Below are positions 7,653 to 14,578 of a stretch of 35,380 nucleotides of DNA, in pieces. The DNA comes from a virus: IMG/VR virus record IMGVR_UViG_3300045004_000252, positions 1 to 35,380 of that record; one strand, 5' to 3'. A program made the position numbers and the translations under genes. Numbering within the stretch: the stretch's first letter is position 1; the number at the start of each line of letters is the position of its first letter. Below the pieces are notes generated by a model, which was given only the letters and a program-made list of their open reading frames with translations, did no database searches and was not told the origin of the DNA.

Positions 7653-7900
7653 AGCCGGATCCTCGTGAGAACGGCCCGGCGCACCTCGGCCGCATCGGCA
7701 TCGACGTCGTCGGCAGGGGTGGTGACGAGCACGGGCGTCGCCGTCGGCAGCCCGCAGTCCTTCATCAGGGCACGGACCCGATCGACTTCGCGGCGGATGG
7801 CACCGGGATCGCGGCGATGCGCGCCATAGGCCGAGGCCGCCGGGTCGAGACGGCCGAGGCAGACCGCCTCGTCGTAGGGTGACGGGAGACGGTCGTTCAT
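7649..7900 (-). CDS. Small unknown protein
   Basis: An 83-residue acidic/basic mixed protein starting MNDRLPSPYDEAVCLGRLDP. It has a central helix-like IRREVDRVRALMKDCG and a C-terminal VRRAVLTRIRL. There is no membrane segment. It overlaps the recombinase stop by ATGA, so it is co-translated with the serine recombinase and might be an accessory to it. No domain recognised. Confidence 0.5.
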   Translation of the reverse strand: MNDRLPSPYDEAVCLGRLDPAASAYGAHRRDPGAIRREVDRVRALMKDCGLPTATPVLVTTPADDVDADAAEVRRAVLTRIRL

Positions 7901-8748
7901 CCGACGATGGCCTCGTGTGAGCCGGGCTGGAGCACGTGCGTCTCGGCCCCGTTCCAGCGGAACAGGTACTCGACGGCGCCGCGGTATTTCGGGTTGTCGA
8001 GCAGGTACGAGACCGAGGAGACCTGCCACGCGCCGCCGGAGGGCGACGGGATGCGGTCCGCGTTCAGCCCGTCTGCGATGGCCTGGAGCGTCCGGCGCTG
8101 CCGGCGCTCGCGGTAGATGCGCCGGACGACCTTCGCTTGGTCCTCGACCACGCGGAGCCCGCCCTGCAGATCCTTCTCGTAGCCGTAGGGCGCTTTGCCC
8201 CCGGCGAAACCGCCCTTGCCGGCCTTGGCCAACCGACCGCCGGCCGTCCGGTCCCGGATCACGAAGCGCTCGTTCTCCGCCATGCCGGCGAAGATCGCGA
8301 AGAAGGTCCGGCCCATCGGGTTGGACGTGTCGATCACCGATTCCGTGACCGACCGGAAGGCGACCTCGTGTTGCTCGGCCAGATCCGAGACCGTCGTCAT
8401 CGCGTGGCGGATGTCTCGGGAGAGCCGGTCAATCTTGGCGACGAGGAGCACGTCGAGCGCGCCGGCCTCCGCCAGGGCGACTACCTGACCGAACGCGGGG
8501 CGCTCGGCCGGCTTCGTCGCGCCGGAGACGCCCGCATCGGTCAGGACCTCGACGAGCTCGTAACCCTGGCTTTCGGCGAAGGCGCGGACCGCCTTTTCCT
8601 GCGTATCGAGCCCATGGCCGGTGGCCGCCTGCTCTTCCGTCGAAACCCGGAGGTATCCGACGGCCCGCGGCGCCCGTGCCGCCTTCGTCTCCTGTAGGAC
8701 TTTCGTCCGGGCTCGCAGGCGGCCCAAGCGCTTTGAGCCTGTGACCAC
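7897..8748 (-). CDS. Serine recombinase (resolvase/invertase family)
   Basis: A 283-residue site-specific recombinase. The catalytic domain (about residues 28-165) begins AVGYLRVSTEEQ, giving catalytic Ser at residue 36. It continues through VEVLTDAGVSG and LLVAKIDRLSRDIRH (the Arg-bearing active-site segment) to MGRTFFAIFAGMAENER on the long oligomerisation helix. A Recombinase domain follows (GKAPYGYEKD, then YRERRQRRTLQAIADGLNADRIPSPSGGAW). It is shorter than typical large serine integrases and lacks a zinc ribbon and long coiled coil. The GTG at 8748 is chosen because AGG lies 7 nt upstream; a TTG at 8754 is the alternative. It is unusual as a second recombinase besides the tyrosine integrase, and could be an invertase, a transposon remnant or a moron. 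Confidence 0.9.
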   Translation of the reverse strand: MVTGSKRLGRLRARTKVLQETKAARAPRAVGYLRVSTEEQAATGHGLDTQEKAVRAFAESQGYELVEVLTDAGVSGATKPAERPAFGQVVALAEAGALDVLLVAKIDRLSRDIRHAMTTVSDLAEQHEVAFRSVTESVIDTSNPMGRTFFAIFAGMAENERFVIRDRTAGGRLAKAGKGGFAGGKAPYGYEKDLQGGLRVVEDQAKVVRRIYRERRQRRTLQAIADGLNADRIPSPSGGAWQVSSVSYLLDNPKYRGAVEYLFRWNGAETHVLQPGSHEAIVG

Positions 8749-8900
8749 TTGCAAGCCTATGATTTTGCTGCGCTTTTCGGCTTACTCTGAGGCGATTTTA
8801 GAGTGATTTTCAAGAAGTCAGGAGACCTTGGAAATCGCTATCTTGGAAGCTTCCTTGGATGGCGCGGCGACCATCCAAGAGAACGGGTGTCGCCGTTGGA
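8749..8900 (-). promoter_or_regulatory. AT-rich leader of serine recombinase
   Basis: This stretch is conspicuously poorer in G+C than its surroundings. On the minus strand TAAAAT (800-795) could serve as a -10 box; I see no convincing -35 at 16-18 bp. A 10-bp palindrome GGAAGCTTCC occurs at 8845-8854, next to a 9-bp inverted repeat. Low G+C and dyads fit a regulated promoter or a recombination site for the adjacent serine recombinase. Confidence 0.4.
8854..8879. repeat. 9-bp inverted repeat upstream of serine recombinase
   Basis: CTTGGATGG and CCATCCAAG form perfect 9-bp arms around an 8-bp GC-rich centre. It lies between the stop of the 8901-9152 gene and the recombinase start. No T-run follows on either strand, so a terminator is unlikely. 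A protein-binding or recombinase crossover-type site is possible. Confidence 0.45.
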
Positions 8901-9152
8901 TCAGCCCGCCTTCCGGGCCCGCGGCATCCGAAGCTGCACGTCGAACGACCGCCCGCCGAAGGTGCGCCGGCCGGTGCCGAGGCTCAGCATTTCGGGCAAG
9001 CCGATCTCACGCCGGAGCTTCCGCACCAGCGAGCGGACCCGCTTGCAGTGCGCGTCCTTCGCCTCGAGGTAATCGGCTTGGTCGGTGAAGCGCCGACGGC
9101 AGAAGGCCTCGGCCTCCTGCTCGATCGCCGTTGCGGTGGCGTGCGCGCTCAT
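8901..9152 (-). CDS. Small basic protein, unknown
   Basis: An 83-residue protein from MSAHATATAIEQEAEAF. The N-terminal 55 residues are one or two helices rich in Arg/Glu/Lys (CRRRFTDQADYLEAKDAHCKR, continuing VRSLVRKLRREIGLP). The tail is beta-like (RSFDVQLRMPRARKAG). The first gene after the intrinsic terminator at 9249-9279, so its expression would require readthrough or its own promoter. The ATG at 9152 is preferred to an in-frame ATG 21 nt upstream on family-length grounds only. A DNA-binding role is conceivable from charge; no domain recognised. Confidence 0.5.
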   Translation of the reverse strand: MSAHATATAIEQEAEAFCRRRFTDQADYLEAKDAHCKRVRSLVRKLRREIGLPEMLSLGTGRRTFGGRSFDVQLRMPRARKAG

Positions 9153-9248
9153 CGGGGGCCGATCATGGCACAAGGGTCCGCCCGCGTCTGCCGTGGCAAC
9201 GCTTTGGCCGGTGGGCGGTTCGCGATGTGATGGAGGGGAGCGGACAGC

Positions 9249-9279
9249 AAAACGCCCGGCGGCGGTGAGGCCCCGGGCG
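9249..9279 (-). terminator. Intrinsic terminator of the minus-strand early operon
   Basis: On the minus strand CGCCCGG (279-273) pairs with CCGGGCG (259-253) around a 13-nt loop and is followed directly by TTTT (252-249). This is the clearest Rho-independent terminator in the window. It lies 46 bp after the stop of the 304-residue gene and ahead of the recombinase and packaging genes, as a lambda tR' -type block would. Confidence 0.72.
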
Positions 9280-9324
9280 CGCGTCTCTCGACGGATAGTT
9301 GAATGGCGGGTTTCGCCCCCGGGG

Positions 9325-10239
9325 TCAAGCGGGCTCCCGTGTCGCCCGGATGTGCTGCCCCTCGGCGCCCGACGCGGTGTGCAGGTGGTCCGCGACCTCG
9401 TTCAGCAGCCAGCGAAACCGCTCGCCGATCCGAGCCGCCCCACGCTCGCCGCCGCCGACCGTGCAGGCCGCATAGGTGCCGAAGGTGTGCCCTTCCACGA
9501 GGATGGCGCGGAGGAGACGGAGGCCGACCATGCCGACGACGCTGCCGATCTTGGCGTTCAAATCAGCGATCGCCCGGGCCCGGAACGTCTCGCGGAGCAT
9601 CCCCATCTCGCGCGCCGGGAGCGGGCCGTCATCACCGCCGGCGGAGATCACGACGCCGAGGCGGGCGAAGGTGTCCATGCGCCGATCACCGTCATGCCGT
9701 CCGGTCCACGCATCCTGAAGCATGCGCCCGATCGCGAACTCGACGTCCGAGATCCGCTGCGGGCGGGCCGAGTGCTCCATGGTCAGCACGTCGAGCTGCC
9801 GGTTGACCTGCACCTCGATGAACTTGCCGAGCGTGGTCGGGTCGGTGACGAGGCGGCGCCCGATCTTAATCGCAGCATCGCGCTCGGTGTGGGGGTTCTT
9901 GTGCAGCAGGCGCGCCCGACGTCGCTCGGTGACGGTCGGCGGCTTGCGGCGGGAGCGATCGTCGGCGGCCCTGCGCTGAATGCGGTCGATCACCGCCACG
10001 CAGGCGGAGCGGTCGGCAGCATCGGCCGCCTCGGCGGCTTGCGCGAGCTTCGCGCCGAGGGCGGCGCGTTCGGCCTTCGCCGCGGCACGCTCTTCGGCCT
10101 TGGCCTTGATCAATGCGCGGCGATCGGTCGAGGCCGGCCGGCTCTTGGTGTCGGTGGGGACAGTGGTAGACGAAGCGGCGACGGACACGAGCCTGACCTC
10201 GGGTAGAGCGCGACCGTTCTGGGCGCTCGGCAAGATCAT
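9325..10239 (-). CDS. Unknown regulator-like protein before the terminator
   Basis: A 304-residue protein. Residues ~40-110 are Ala/Lys/Glu/Arg-rich and likely coiled-coil. The middle contains an IGRRLVTDPTTLGKFIEVQV segment. The C-terminal part reads as helices, IADLNAKIGSVVGMVGLRLL then VEGHTFGTYAACTVGGGERG and IGERFRWLLNEVADHL, where the GHTFGTYAACTVGGGERG portion resembles a turn and recognition helix of a sigma-like or Q-like DNA-binding region. I do not recognise a named family. It is the last gene before the strong terminator, and packaging genes follow, so a late transcription activator or antiterminator is a reasonable guess from position only. Its upstream 56-bp gap has a TTGACT box on the minus strand. 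Confidence 0.6.
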   Translation of the reverse strand: MILPSAQNGRALPEVRLVSVAASSTTVPTDTKSRPASTDRRALIKAKAEERAAAKAERAALGAKLAQAAEAADAADRSACVAVIDRIQRRAADDRSRRKPPTVTERRRARLLHKNPHTERDAAIKIGRRLVTDPTTLGKFIEVQVNRQLDVLTMEHSARPQRISDVEFAIGRMLQDAWTGRHDGDRRMDTFARLGVVISAGGDDGPLPAREMGMLRETFRARAIADLNAKIGSVVGMVGLRLLRAILVEGHTFGTYAACTVGGGERGAARIGERFRWLLNEVADHLHTASGAEGQHIRATREPA

Positions 10240-10295
10240 GGGTCGATTGTCCGCTTCCTCACAGTCAAGAGGAATAATTGCGGCGCGTCACTGCT

Positions 10296-10874
10296 TCAGG
10301 TGGTGTTCTTGGCCGCGGCGATACGCTCGCAGGCCTTGATGCGGCGGCGGTCGAAGGTGGCGCGCGACCATCGGGTGCGCCGGCAGAACTCGGCGATCGA
10401 TCCGCCGACCTCGCCGTGCGTGGCCATCGAGCGGGCCCAGACGAGCACGGCCTGCCGGTCGTCGCTCTTGTCGCCGAGCACGGTGCCGGAGAACGCGACG
10501 ATATCGAAGGTCGCATCCGGCACGTCGCTGGCCGCGGCCTGGAGGGTGTTGCCGCGCGGGGCGAAGATCGGGGTGAACGGCATGGCCCGGAAGGCAGCCT
10601 TGAGCCACAGCTCGACATCCGCGCGGGTCCATGGGTCGGCGGGGCGCAGGGGCGGTGCTGGTCCTTCCGGGGGCGCGAGCATCAGGGTCCGGGGGCGTCC
10701 CTCAACGCGGCGCCGTGTCACGCACGCCCAGAACACGCCCCGCCCGCGCCGATACCGCTGCACCGCCCGACCGGCGGCCTCGCAGGCCTCCATGGTCGGA
10801 TGCACGGTGCTGGCGATCGACGGGTCCGCGCGGGGCGGCGAGCCGCTCAGGAACAGGATCAGGACGACGGACAC
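10296..10874 (-). CDS. Signal-peptide-like leader fused to HTH (DUF6362-like) protein
   Basis: A 192-residue reading frame from GTG 10874, 8 nt after the upstream stop. Residues 1-16 (SVVLILFLSGSPPRA) look like a short signal peptide, followed by ~40 residues with two Cys (MEACEAAG, FWACVTRR), like the small exported proteins common in phages. After residue 65 comes WTRADVELWLKAAF, and the C-terminal end is a helix-turn-helix-like region (GGSIAEFCRRTRWSRATFDR, continuing RRIKACERIAAAK). That part resembles DUF6362-type phage proteins. An exported leader and a DNA-binding tail in one chain is odd. An internal ATG at 10682 (MLAPPEGP) would give the second part alone. Both readings should be considered. 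Confidence 0.5.
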   Translation of the reverse strand: MSVVLILFLSGSPPRADPSIASTVHPTMEACEAAGRAVQRYRRGRGVFWACVTRRRVEGRPRTLMLAPPEGPAPPLRPADPWTRADVELWLKAAFRAMPFTPIFAPRGNTLQAAASDVPDATFDIVAFSGTVLGDKSDDRQAVLVWARSMATHGEVGGSIAEFCRRTRWSRATFDRRRIKACERIAAAKNTT

Positions 10875-10882
10875 GGGCGGGC

Positions 10883-11089
10883 TCAGTCCTGCTGGGCGAC
10901 GCGATCGCCCGGCGCGCGGCCGAGCCGGTGATCGAACGAGCCGGCACGGGTCTCGCCGGTCTCGCTCGCGACCAGCCCCGTCCCGCCGCATTCCCGGCAG
11001 ATGTCCATGTTCGTCTCGGCGTGCCGGTCCTCGTGGGTGTCCGCGCCGGTGCCCGAGCAGCGGGCGCAGGGGAGGCGGAAGTTCGGCAT
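10883..11089 (-). CDS. Small zinc-knuckle protein, DnaJ-type CxxCxGxG
   Basis: A 68-residue protein with two CxxC motifs of the DnaJ cysteine-rich type: CARCSGTG at residues 8-15 and CRECGGTG at 31-38, separated by an acidic His-rich stretch. The four Cys would bind one zinc ion. Such miniature DnaJ-like zinc proteins are common in phages and may mediate protein or nucleic-acid contacts; no J-domain is present. GAGTGAGAGG precedes the ATG, formed at the junction with the upstream gene. Confidence 0.7.
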   Translation of the reverse strand: MPNFRLPCARCSGTGADTHEDRHAETNMDICRECGGTGLVASETGETRAGSFDHRLGRAPGDRVAQQD

Positions 11090-11097
11090 GGGGCCTC

Positions 11098-11493
11098 TCA
11101 CTCGGCCGCGACGGCGCGGGGCAGCAACTCGTCCGAGAACGGCCACAGCGCCCGTTCGAGCTTCGGCCCTGTCTCGGCCGCCACGACCATGCGCCAACCC
11201 GCGCAGAGCCGCGTCGGCTTCCCGTCTGGCCCTTTGTCGTGATGGCAGCCGAAGGGGTGCTCCTCGACGAGGCACTTCAGGGCATCGAGCCCGGTCGCCG
11301 GGGCCTTCGTGTTCGGGAACGTGCCAGCGGTGAAGGCGCAGGAAGCACACCGAGCGGGCGGTTCGATCCCCATGGCGCGGATCTTCGTCTCGGCCTCGTC
11401 GGCGTAGCGAGCGAGCGCCGCCGGCAGCGCCTCGATCGCCTCGCCGACTTCCTCGCGGGTGCAGGGCCGTCCCAGCTTCTCGATCGCATCCAT
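11098..11493 (-). CDS. Cys-rich unknown protein
   Basis: A 131-residue protein. The first 40 residues are a helical CTREEVGEAIEALPAALARY region. The rest holds CASCAF (50-55), CLVEEHPFGCHH (74-85) and CAGW (98-101), a pattern suggesting a metal site of Cys and His. This recalls small phage zinc proteins, but I recognise no named family. It ends AVAAE-stop, where the GAG of the last codon forms part of the ribosome binding site for the next gene. Confidence 0.6.
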   Translation of the reverse strand: MDAIEKLGRPCTREEVGEAIEALPAALARYADEAETKIRAMGIEPPARCASCAFTAGTFPNTKAPATGLDALKCLVEEHPFGCHHDKGPDGKPTRLCAGWRMVVAAETGPKLERALWPFSDELLPRAVAAE

Positions 11494-11504
11494 GGGTGCT
11501 CTCC

Positions 11505-11927
11505 TCACTTCCCGAACAGCCAGATCGGCACGCAATCCGGCGAGATGGTTGCCGGCCGGCGGTCGACGACGACCGACCCGCCGATGCGGTCGAGGTGGAT
11601 CTCGCGCTCGCACAGGGCGATGCAGCGGCGCGGATAGACGGTGACCATCGTCCCGCTGCAGTCGGCGCGAGAGGCGCCCGCGAGGCGGTGGACGCCGAAC
11701 AGCGCTTCCGTGCTCCAGCCGAGATCCGCGGCGGCCTCGCCCCAATCGTCGACGAAGGCGAGCATCGCCTTCCGCACCGAACGCCAGACGCCGGAGCGGC
11801 CCTGCGGTCCCGGCTCGATCCAGATCATGCCGGGGCAGGGGATGCGGTCGTCCGGCAGGCTCAGCACGCCGGCCCGCCAGGAGGCGACGAGGCGGGCGGA
11901 ATCGGTCAGGGCGAGGGCGGCGGTCAC
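11505..11927 (-). CDS. Unknown protein, GTG start
   Basis: A 140-residue protein whose GTG overlaps the stop of the PcfJ-like gene (GTGA at 11927-11924). It contains IPCPGMIWIEPGPQGRSG, a helix VRKAMLAFVDDWGEAAADLG, and a beta-type region TMVTVYPRRCIALCEREIHL. It ends DCVPIWLFGK. It is a soluble alpha/beta protein by appearance with no recognisable catalytic motif. Coupling to the PcfJ-like gene suggests joint expression. Confidence 0.6.
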   Translation of the reverse strand: MTAALALTDSARLVASWRAGVLSLPDDRIPCPGMIWIEPGPQGRSGVWRSVRKAMLAFVDDWGEAAADLGWSTEALFGVHRLAGASRADCSGTMVTVYPRRCIALCEREIHLDRIGGSVVVDRRPATISPDCVPIWLFGK

Positions 11928-13054
11928 GCGGCGGCCTCGTCCGAGAACGTGGCTGCGATGTCCGGGAAGGCGGCCCGCAGCCTCCCGCCGGAAGCGATGC
12001 GCTCACGCACCATCGTCTCGAACTGCTCGGCAGCCACGAACACCGCCTTGGGAGGCTTCCCGTTGCAGGGGCCTTTCAACTGGATGATCCGGAACGGCAC
12101 CGGGGTGTCGTCGGACCACTGCCGCGGCGAGCCGAGTTCGAGCGTCGCGATCCGCCGGCCGCCCTGCTGCACGGAATAGATCCGGGCTCGGCCCTGAACG
12201 ACGGCGGGACTGTAGGCGCCGACGCAATGGCGCATCGCGGCGCCCTCCGCCCACAGATCCTCGCACGACCGCAGCGGCACGAAGTCGAACCCGTCGATGA
12301 GGAGCGGCGAGTTCGGGTACGGCGAGTAGTCGACCGGATCGGAAAAGCCGATGCCGAGCTTGTGGGCAGCCGTCTGCTCCGCCCGGGCCCGCCCGAGCGC
12401 GCGGTGCCAGCGGTCCGCGGCGGCTTCTGCCTGCGCCAGCGTCCACTTCTCGTCGAACGACGGGCCGATCAGGGTGCTCGACTGCCCAGGCGCGATCACC
12501 ATGTCGGCCACCGTGGTGACGGCGTCTTCGTGCCCGCGGGCCACCGCCCGGAACGCGACGGCAGCCCAATCGAAGCGCAGCCACGGATTCCCGCAGCGTC
12601 GCTCGCAATGCTCCGTCCAGCGCACGAGGGCGCGCAGCCAGACATCCTGCTGGGTGCGGCTCTCCGGGATGATCTGAGCCAGCGTCGAGGGCGGCAGCCG
12701 GCCGAGATGGTAGATCACCGACCACCGCACCGGGTGCAGCACGCTCGGCTTCAGGGCGCGAAGCTGGTAGCCGCAGCCGTAGAAGCCCATCACCTCGCGC
12801 AGCTTGGCGCCGCGGTCGCAAAGGAAGCGCATCGGCGGCCCGGCATAGGCACGGGCGCGGTGGGCCGCGGTGCGCCCGAGCTTCCCGGCGTTGGCCGAGA
12901 GCACGATCACGGGCGCCTGCCGGATGTAGTCGAGCGCCCGCTCATGGCTGCCCGCGAGCGCCGCGGCAGCCGGGTGGAGCGCTTGATTGCCGAACATGGC
13001 TTTCGCCTCGCGTTCGGCCTCGCCACGGGTCCAGGCGGTCGGAGTGCTGCTCAT
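11924..13054 (-). CDS. PcfJ-like protein
   Basis: A 376-residue protein whose C-terminal third matches the PcfJ-like family known from conjugative elements and phages: LWAEGAAMRHCVGAYSPAVV (about residues 263-282), then a RIYSVQQGGRRIATLEL beta region and IIQLKGPCNGKPPKAVF. The conserved HCVGxY and QxKGxxN signatures are visible. The N-terminal 200 residues are helical and contain VRWTEHCERRC, with no recognised domain. The molecular function of PcfJ is not established, although nucleic-acid association is often supposed. It overlaps both neighbours by ATGA/GTGA. Confidence 0.78.
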   Translation of the reverse strand: MSSTPTAWTRGEAEREAKAMFGNQALHPAAAALAGSHERALDYIRQAPVIVLSANAGKLGRTAAHRARAYAGPPMRFLCDRGAKLREVMGFYGCGYQLRALKPSVLHPVRWSVIYHLGRLPPSTLAQIIPESRTQQDVWLRALVRWTEHCERRCGNPWLRFDWAAVAFRAVARGHEDAVTTVADMVIAPGQSSTLIGPSFDEKWTLAQAEAAADRWHRALGRARAEQTAAHKLGIGFSDPVDYSPYPNSPLLIDGFDFVPLRSCEDLWAEGAAMRHCVGAYSPAVVQGRARIYSVQQGGRRIATLELGSPRQWSDDTPVPFRIIQLKGPCNGKPPKAVFVAAEQFETMVRERIASGGRLRAAFPDIAATFSDEAAA

Positions 13055-13797
13055 GCCACCCGCTCCTTCTGCGCCGACGCCCTGGCATCGAGCCGCGCGG
13101 CGAGCTGCGCGAGCGAGCCGACGGCGACCTCCCGGAACTTGGCGCCGTGCTCGTGCAGCACGTCCTCACGGGCGGCGGCGACGGCTTCCGGCGACGGGCG
13201 AGGGCGGGCCGGTTCGGCGTCGCCTCCCCGGTTCAGCCAGGACGCAGCCGCCGCCGCGACCTTCTCCCGGTCCTCGTCGGTGGGCGGGTCGTAGACCTCC
13301 GCCTCGAGGATCTGCCGGATGTGGACGAGGAGCGCCCGCTTCGGGATCAGACCCTCGCGGACCTCGGCGGCGAATTCGGCTGGCGACGGGCGCCAGCGTC
13401 GCGACCACGGCAGCAGGGTCGTGCCGCTCCGAAAGCGCTCGGCCGCCCCGTGGATGCCGGCGAGCGGGAGATCCTTCAGCGCCGCGATGTACTCCGAGAC
13501 GAGAACCTCCTCCTCGTCCGCACCGCGCCCGCGCCCCTGCTCGAATCCGAGTAGAACCCGGCTGACCATCGCATCAACGTGGTCGCGCTGCTTGCTGGGG
13601 GCGAGTTCAGCCGTCACCCGCGCGGCGACTTCGGAGAGCGCGTGACGCTCCGCTGTCGTGGCCGCCATAGCCCGCGGCACGCAGAAGCGGGTCGGCTGGC
13701 CGTCCACCGGAGCCAGCCTGCCATGCAAGGCCGAGATCTTCGCCTCGGCTTGGCTCAGCGTCGGGAGAGTTCGCATCGACGGCAGGCGGCTCGACAT
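13051..13797 (-). CDS. Unknown helical protein overlapping the replication gene
   Basis: A 248-residue protein from MSSRLPSMRTLP. It includes QPTRFCVPRAMAATTAERH, a helical block VTAELAPSKQRDHVDAMVSR, RRWRPSPAEFAAEVREG, and a helical C-terminus. The start at 13797 has GAAGG 8 nt upstream, and a second ATG lies at 13776. The first 190 bp overlap the 3' end of the replication-like gene in another frame, unusually long for this compact genome. The RRWRPSPAEF segment recalls phage replication-associated proteins, but no family is named. The function is likely linked to replication by position. Confidence 0.6.
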   Translation of the reverse strand: MSSRLPSMRTLPTLSQAEAKISALHGRLAPVDGQPTRFCVPRAMAATTAERHALSEVAARVTAELAPSKQRDHVDAMVSRVLLGFEQGRGRGADEEEVLVSEYIAALKDLPLAGIHGAAERFRSGTTLLPWSRRWRPSPAEFAAEVREGLIPKRALLVHIRQILEAEVYDPPTDEDREKVAAAAASWLNRGGDAEPARPRPSPEAVAAAREDVLHEHGAKFREVAVGSLAQLAARLDARASAQKERVA

Positions 13798-14578
13798 CGT
13801 AGGGCCCTTCCAGGGAGCGCTCGTAGAGGCGGACGACACGGCCAGCGAGGCCGGTGGGGGCGGGGGAATTGCTCCGGTGTGGGGCGGGGAGCTGGCGACG
13901 GTCGGGTCGGTAGTGGTCGCACCACTTCGCCCAGGATTCGCGCCAGTCGAACGAGCAGAAGTTGCGCTCGCGGTTCCAAGCCCGGAACCGTTCCCCCTCA
14001 CTGGCGATCACCGCCGCGGGCATGCCCTTGGCGAGCGCAATCGCCTCATCCTCGGCATCCGGGGTCCAGCGTTTCGAGAGCGGGGTCGCACGGGCGGGAG
14101 GGGGAGACTCTTCTTCTAATTCTTCTTCTCTATCTCCCAACGGACGTTCAACGTCCGTTGGCTCGCCTTGTTGATTTTGCTGAGGTTTTTCGGACGATTT
14201 AGCCGCGGCTAATTTCGCACGCGTTTTTCTTTTCTGCCGCTCCGTGCCGCTGATCCGGCCGGCGGCGGCAGCATCGAGGCTGCGCGCGCGCTGCCATTCC
14301 AGCTCCTCGTGCGTCGAGGTGCTGTCGATACGGTTGTCCCCCATGAGGGTGATCTTTCCGGCCTCGGCGAGACTCTCAATCGCGGCGCCGGCCCGCCGCT
14401 CCGTGATGCCCGTACGGCGGGCGAGGGTGCGGGCTGTGTCCGCGATCGGACCGCCGGACTCGTAGATCCGGAGGAGGACGGTCACGTAGATCAGACCCTC
14501 GTCCGGCTGGAGGCCGGACAGGGCGCCGAGGAGCCGGCTTGGCCCGCAGCGGAACCAGGGGAGGCGATCGGTGCTCAT
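13607..14578 (-). CDS. DUF1376-like replication initiation protein
   Basis: A 323-residue protein. The N-terminal ~90 residues (DRLPWFRCGPSRLLGALSG, then LIYVTVLLRIYESGGPIADT and a winged-helix-like ITERRAGAAIESLAEAGKI) match DUF1376-type phage proteins, which occupy the replication-initiator slot. A charged low-complexity linker follows (~100-165; AKSSEKPQQNQQGEP and an EEELEEES acidic patch). A C-terminal FRAWNRERNFCSFDWRESWA segment resembles helicase-loader or DnaT-like domains. The linker is encoded by an AT-rich, palindromic DNA segment that may be the phage origin. The last ~60 residues overlap the next gene and look like a shadow of it, so the functional C-terminus may end earlier. 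Confidence 0.72.
   Translation of the reverse strand: MSTDRLPWFRCGPSRLLGALSGLQPDEGLIYVTVLLRIYESGGPIADTARTLARRTGITERRAGAAIESLAEAGKITLMGDNRIDSTSTHEELEWQRARSLDAAAAGRISGTERQKRKTRAKLAAAKSSEKPQQNQQGEPTDVERPLGDREEELEEESPPPARATPLSKRWTPDAEDEAIALAKGMPAAVIASEGERFRAWNRERNFCSFDWRESWAKWCDHYRPDRRQLPAPHRSNSPAPTGLAGRVVRLYERSLEGPYDVEPPAVDANSPDAEPSRGEDLGLAWQAGSGGRPADPLLRAAGYGGHDSGASRALRSRRAGDG
14105..14240. other. Candidate phage replication origin inside initiator gene
   Basis: This is the most AT-rich patch in this GC-rich operon. It holds a perfect inverted repeat at 14137-14161 (12-bp arms CCAACGGACGTT, one central base) and a perfect 14-bp palindrome TTAGCCGCGGCTAA at 14199-14212. T-rich and pyrimidine-rich runs surround them (TTCTTCTAATTCTTCTTC, GAGGTTTTTCGG, CGTTTTTCTTTTC). 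It lies in the linker-coding part of the initiator-like gene, as the lambda origin lies inside O. Iteron repeats as in lambda are not obvious. Confidence 0.5.
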
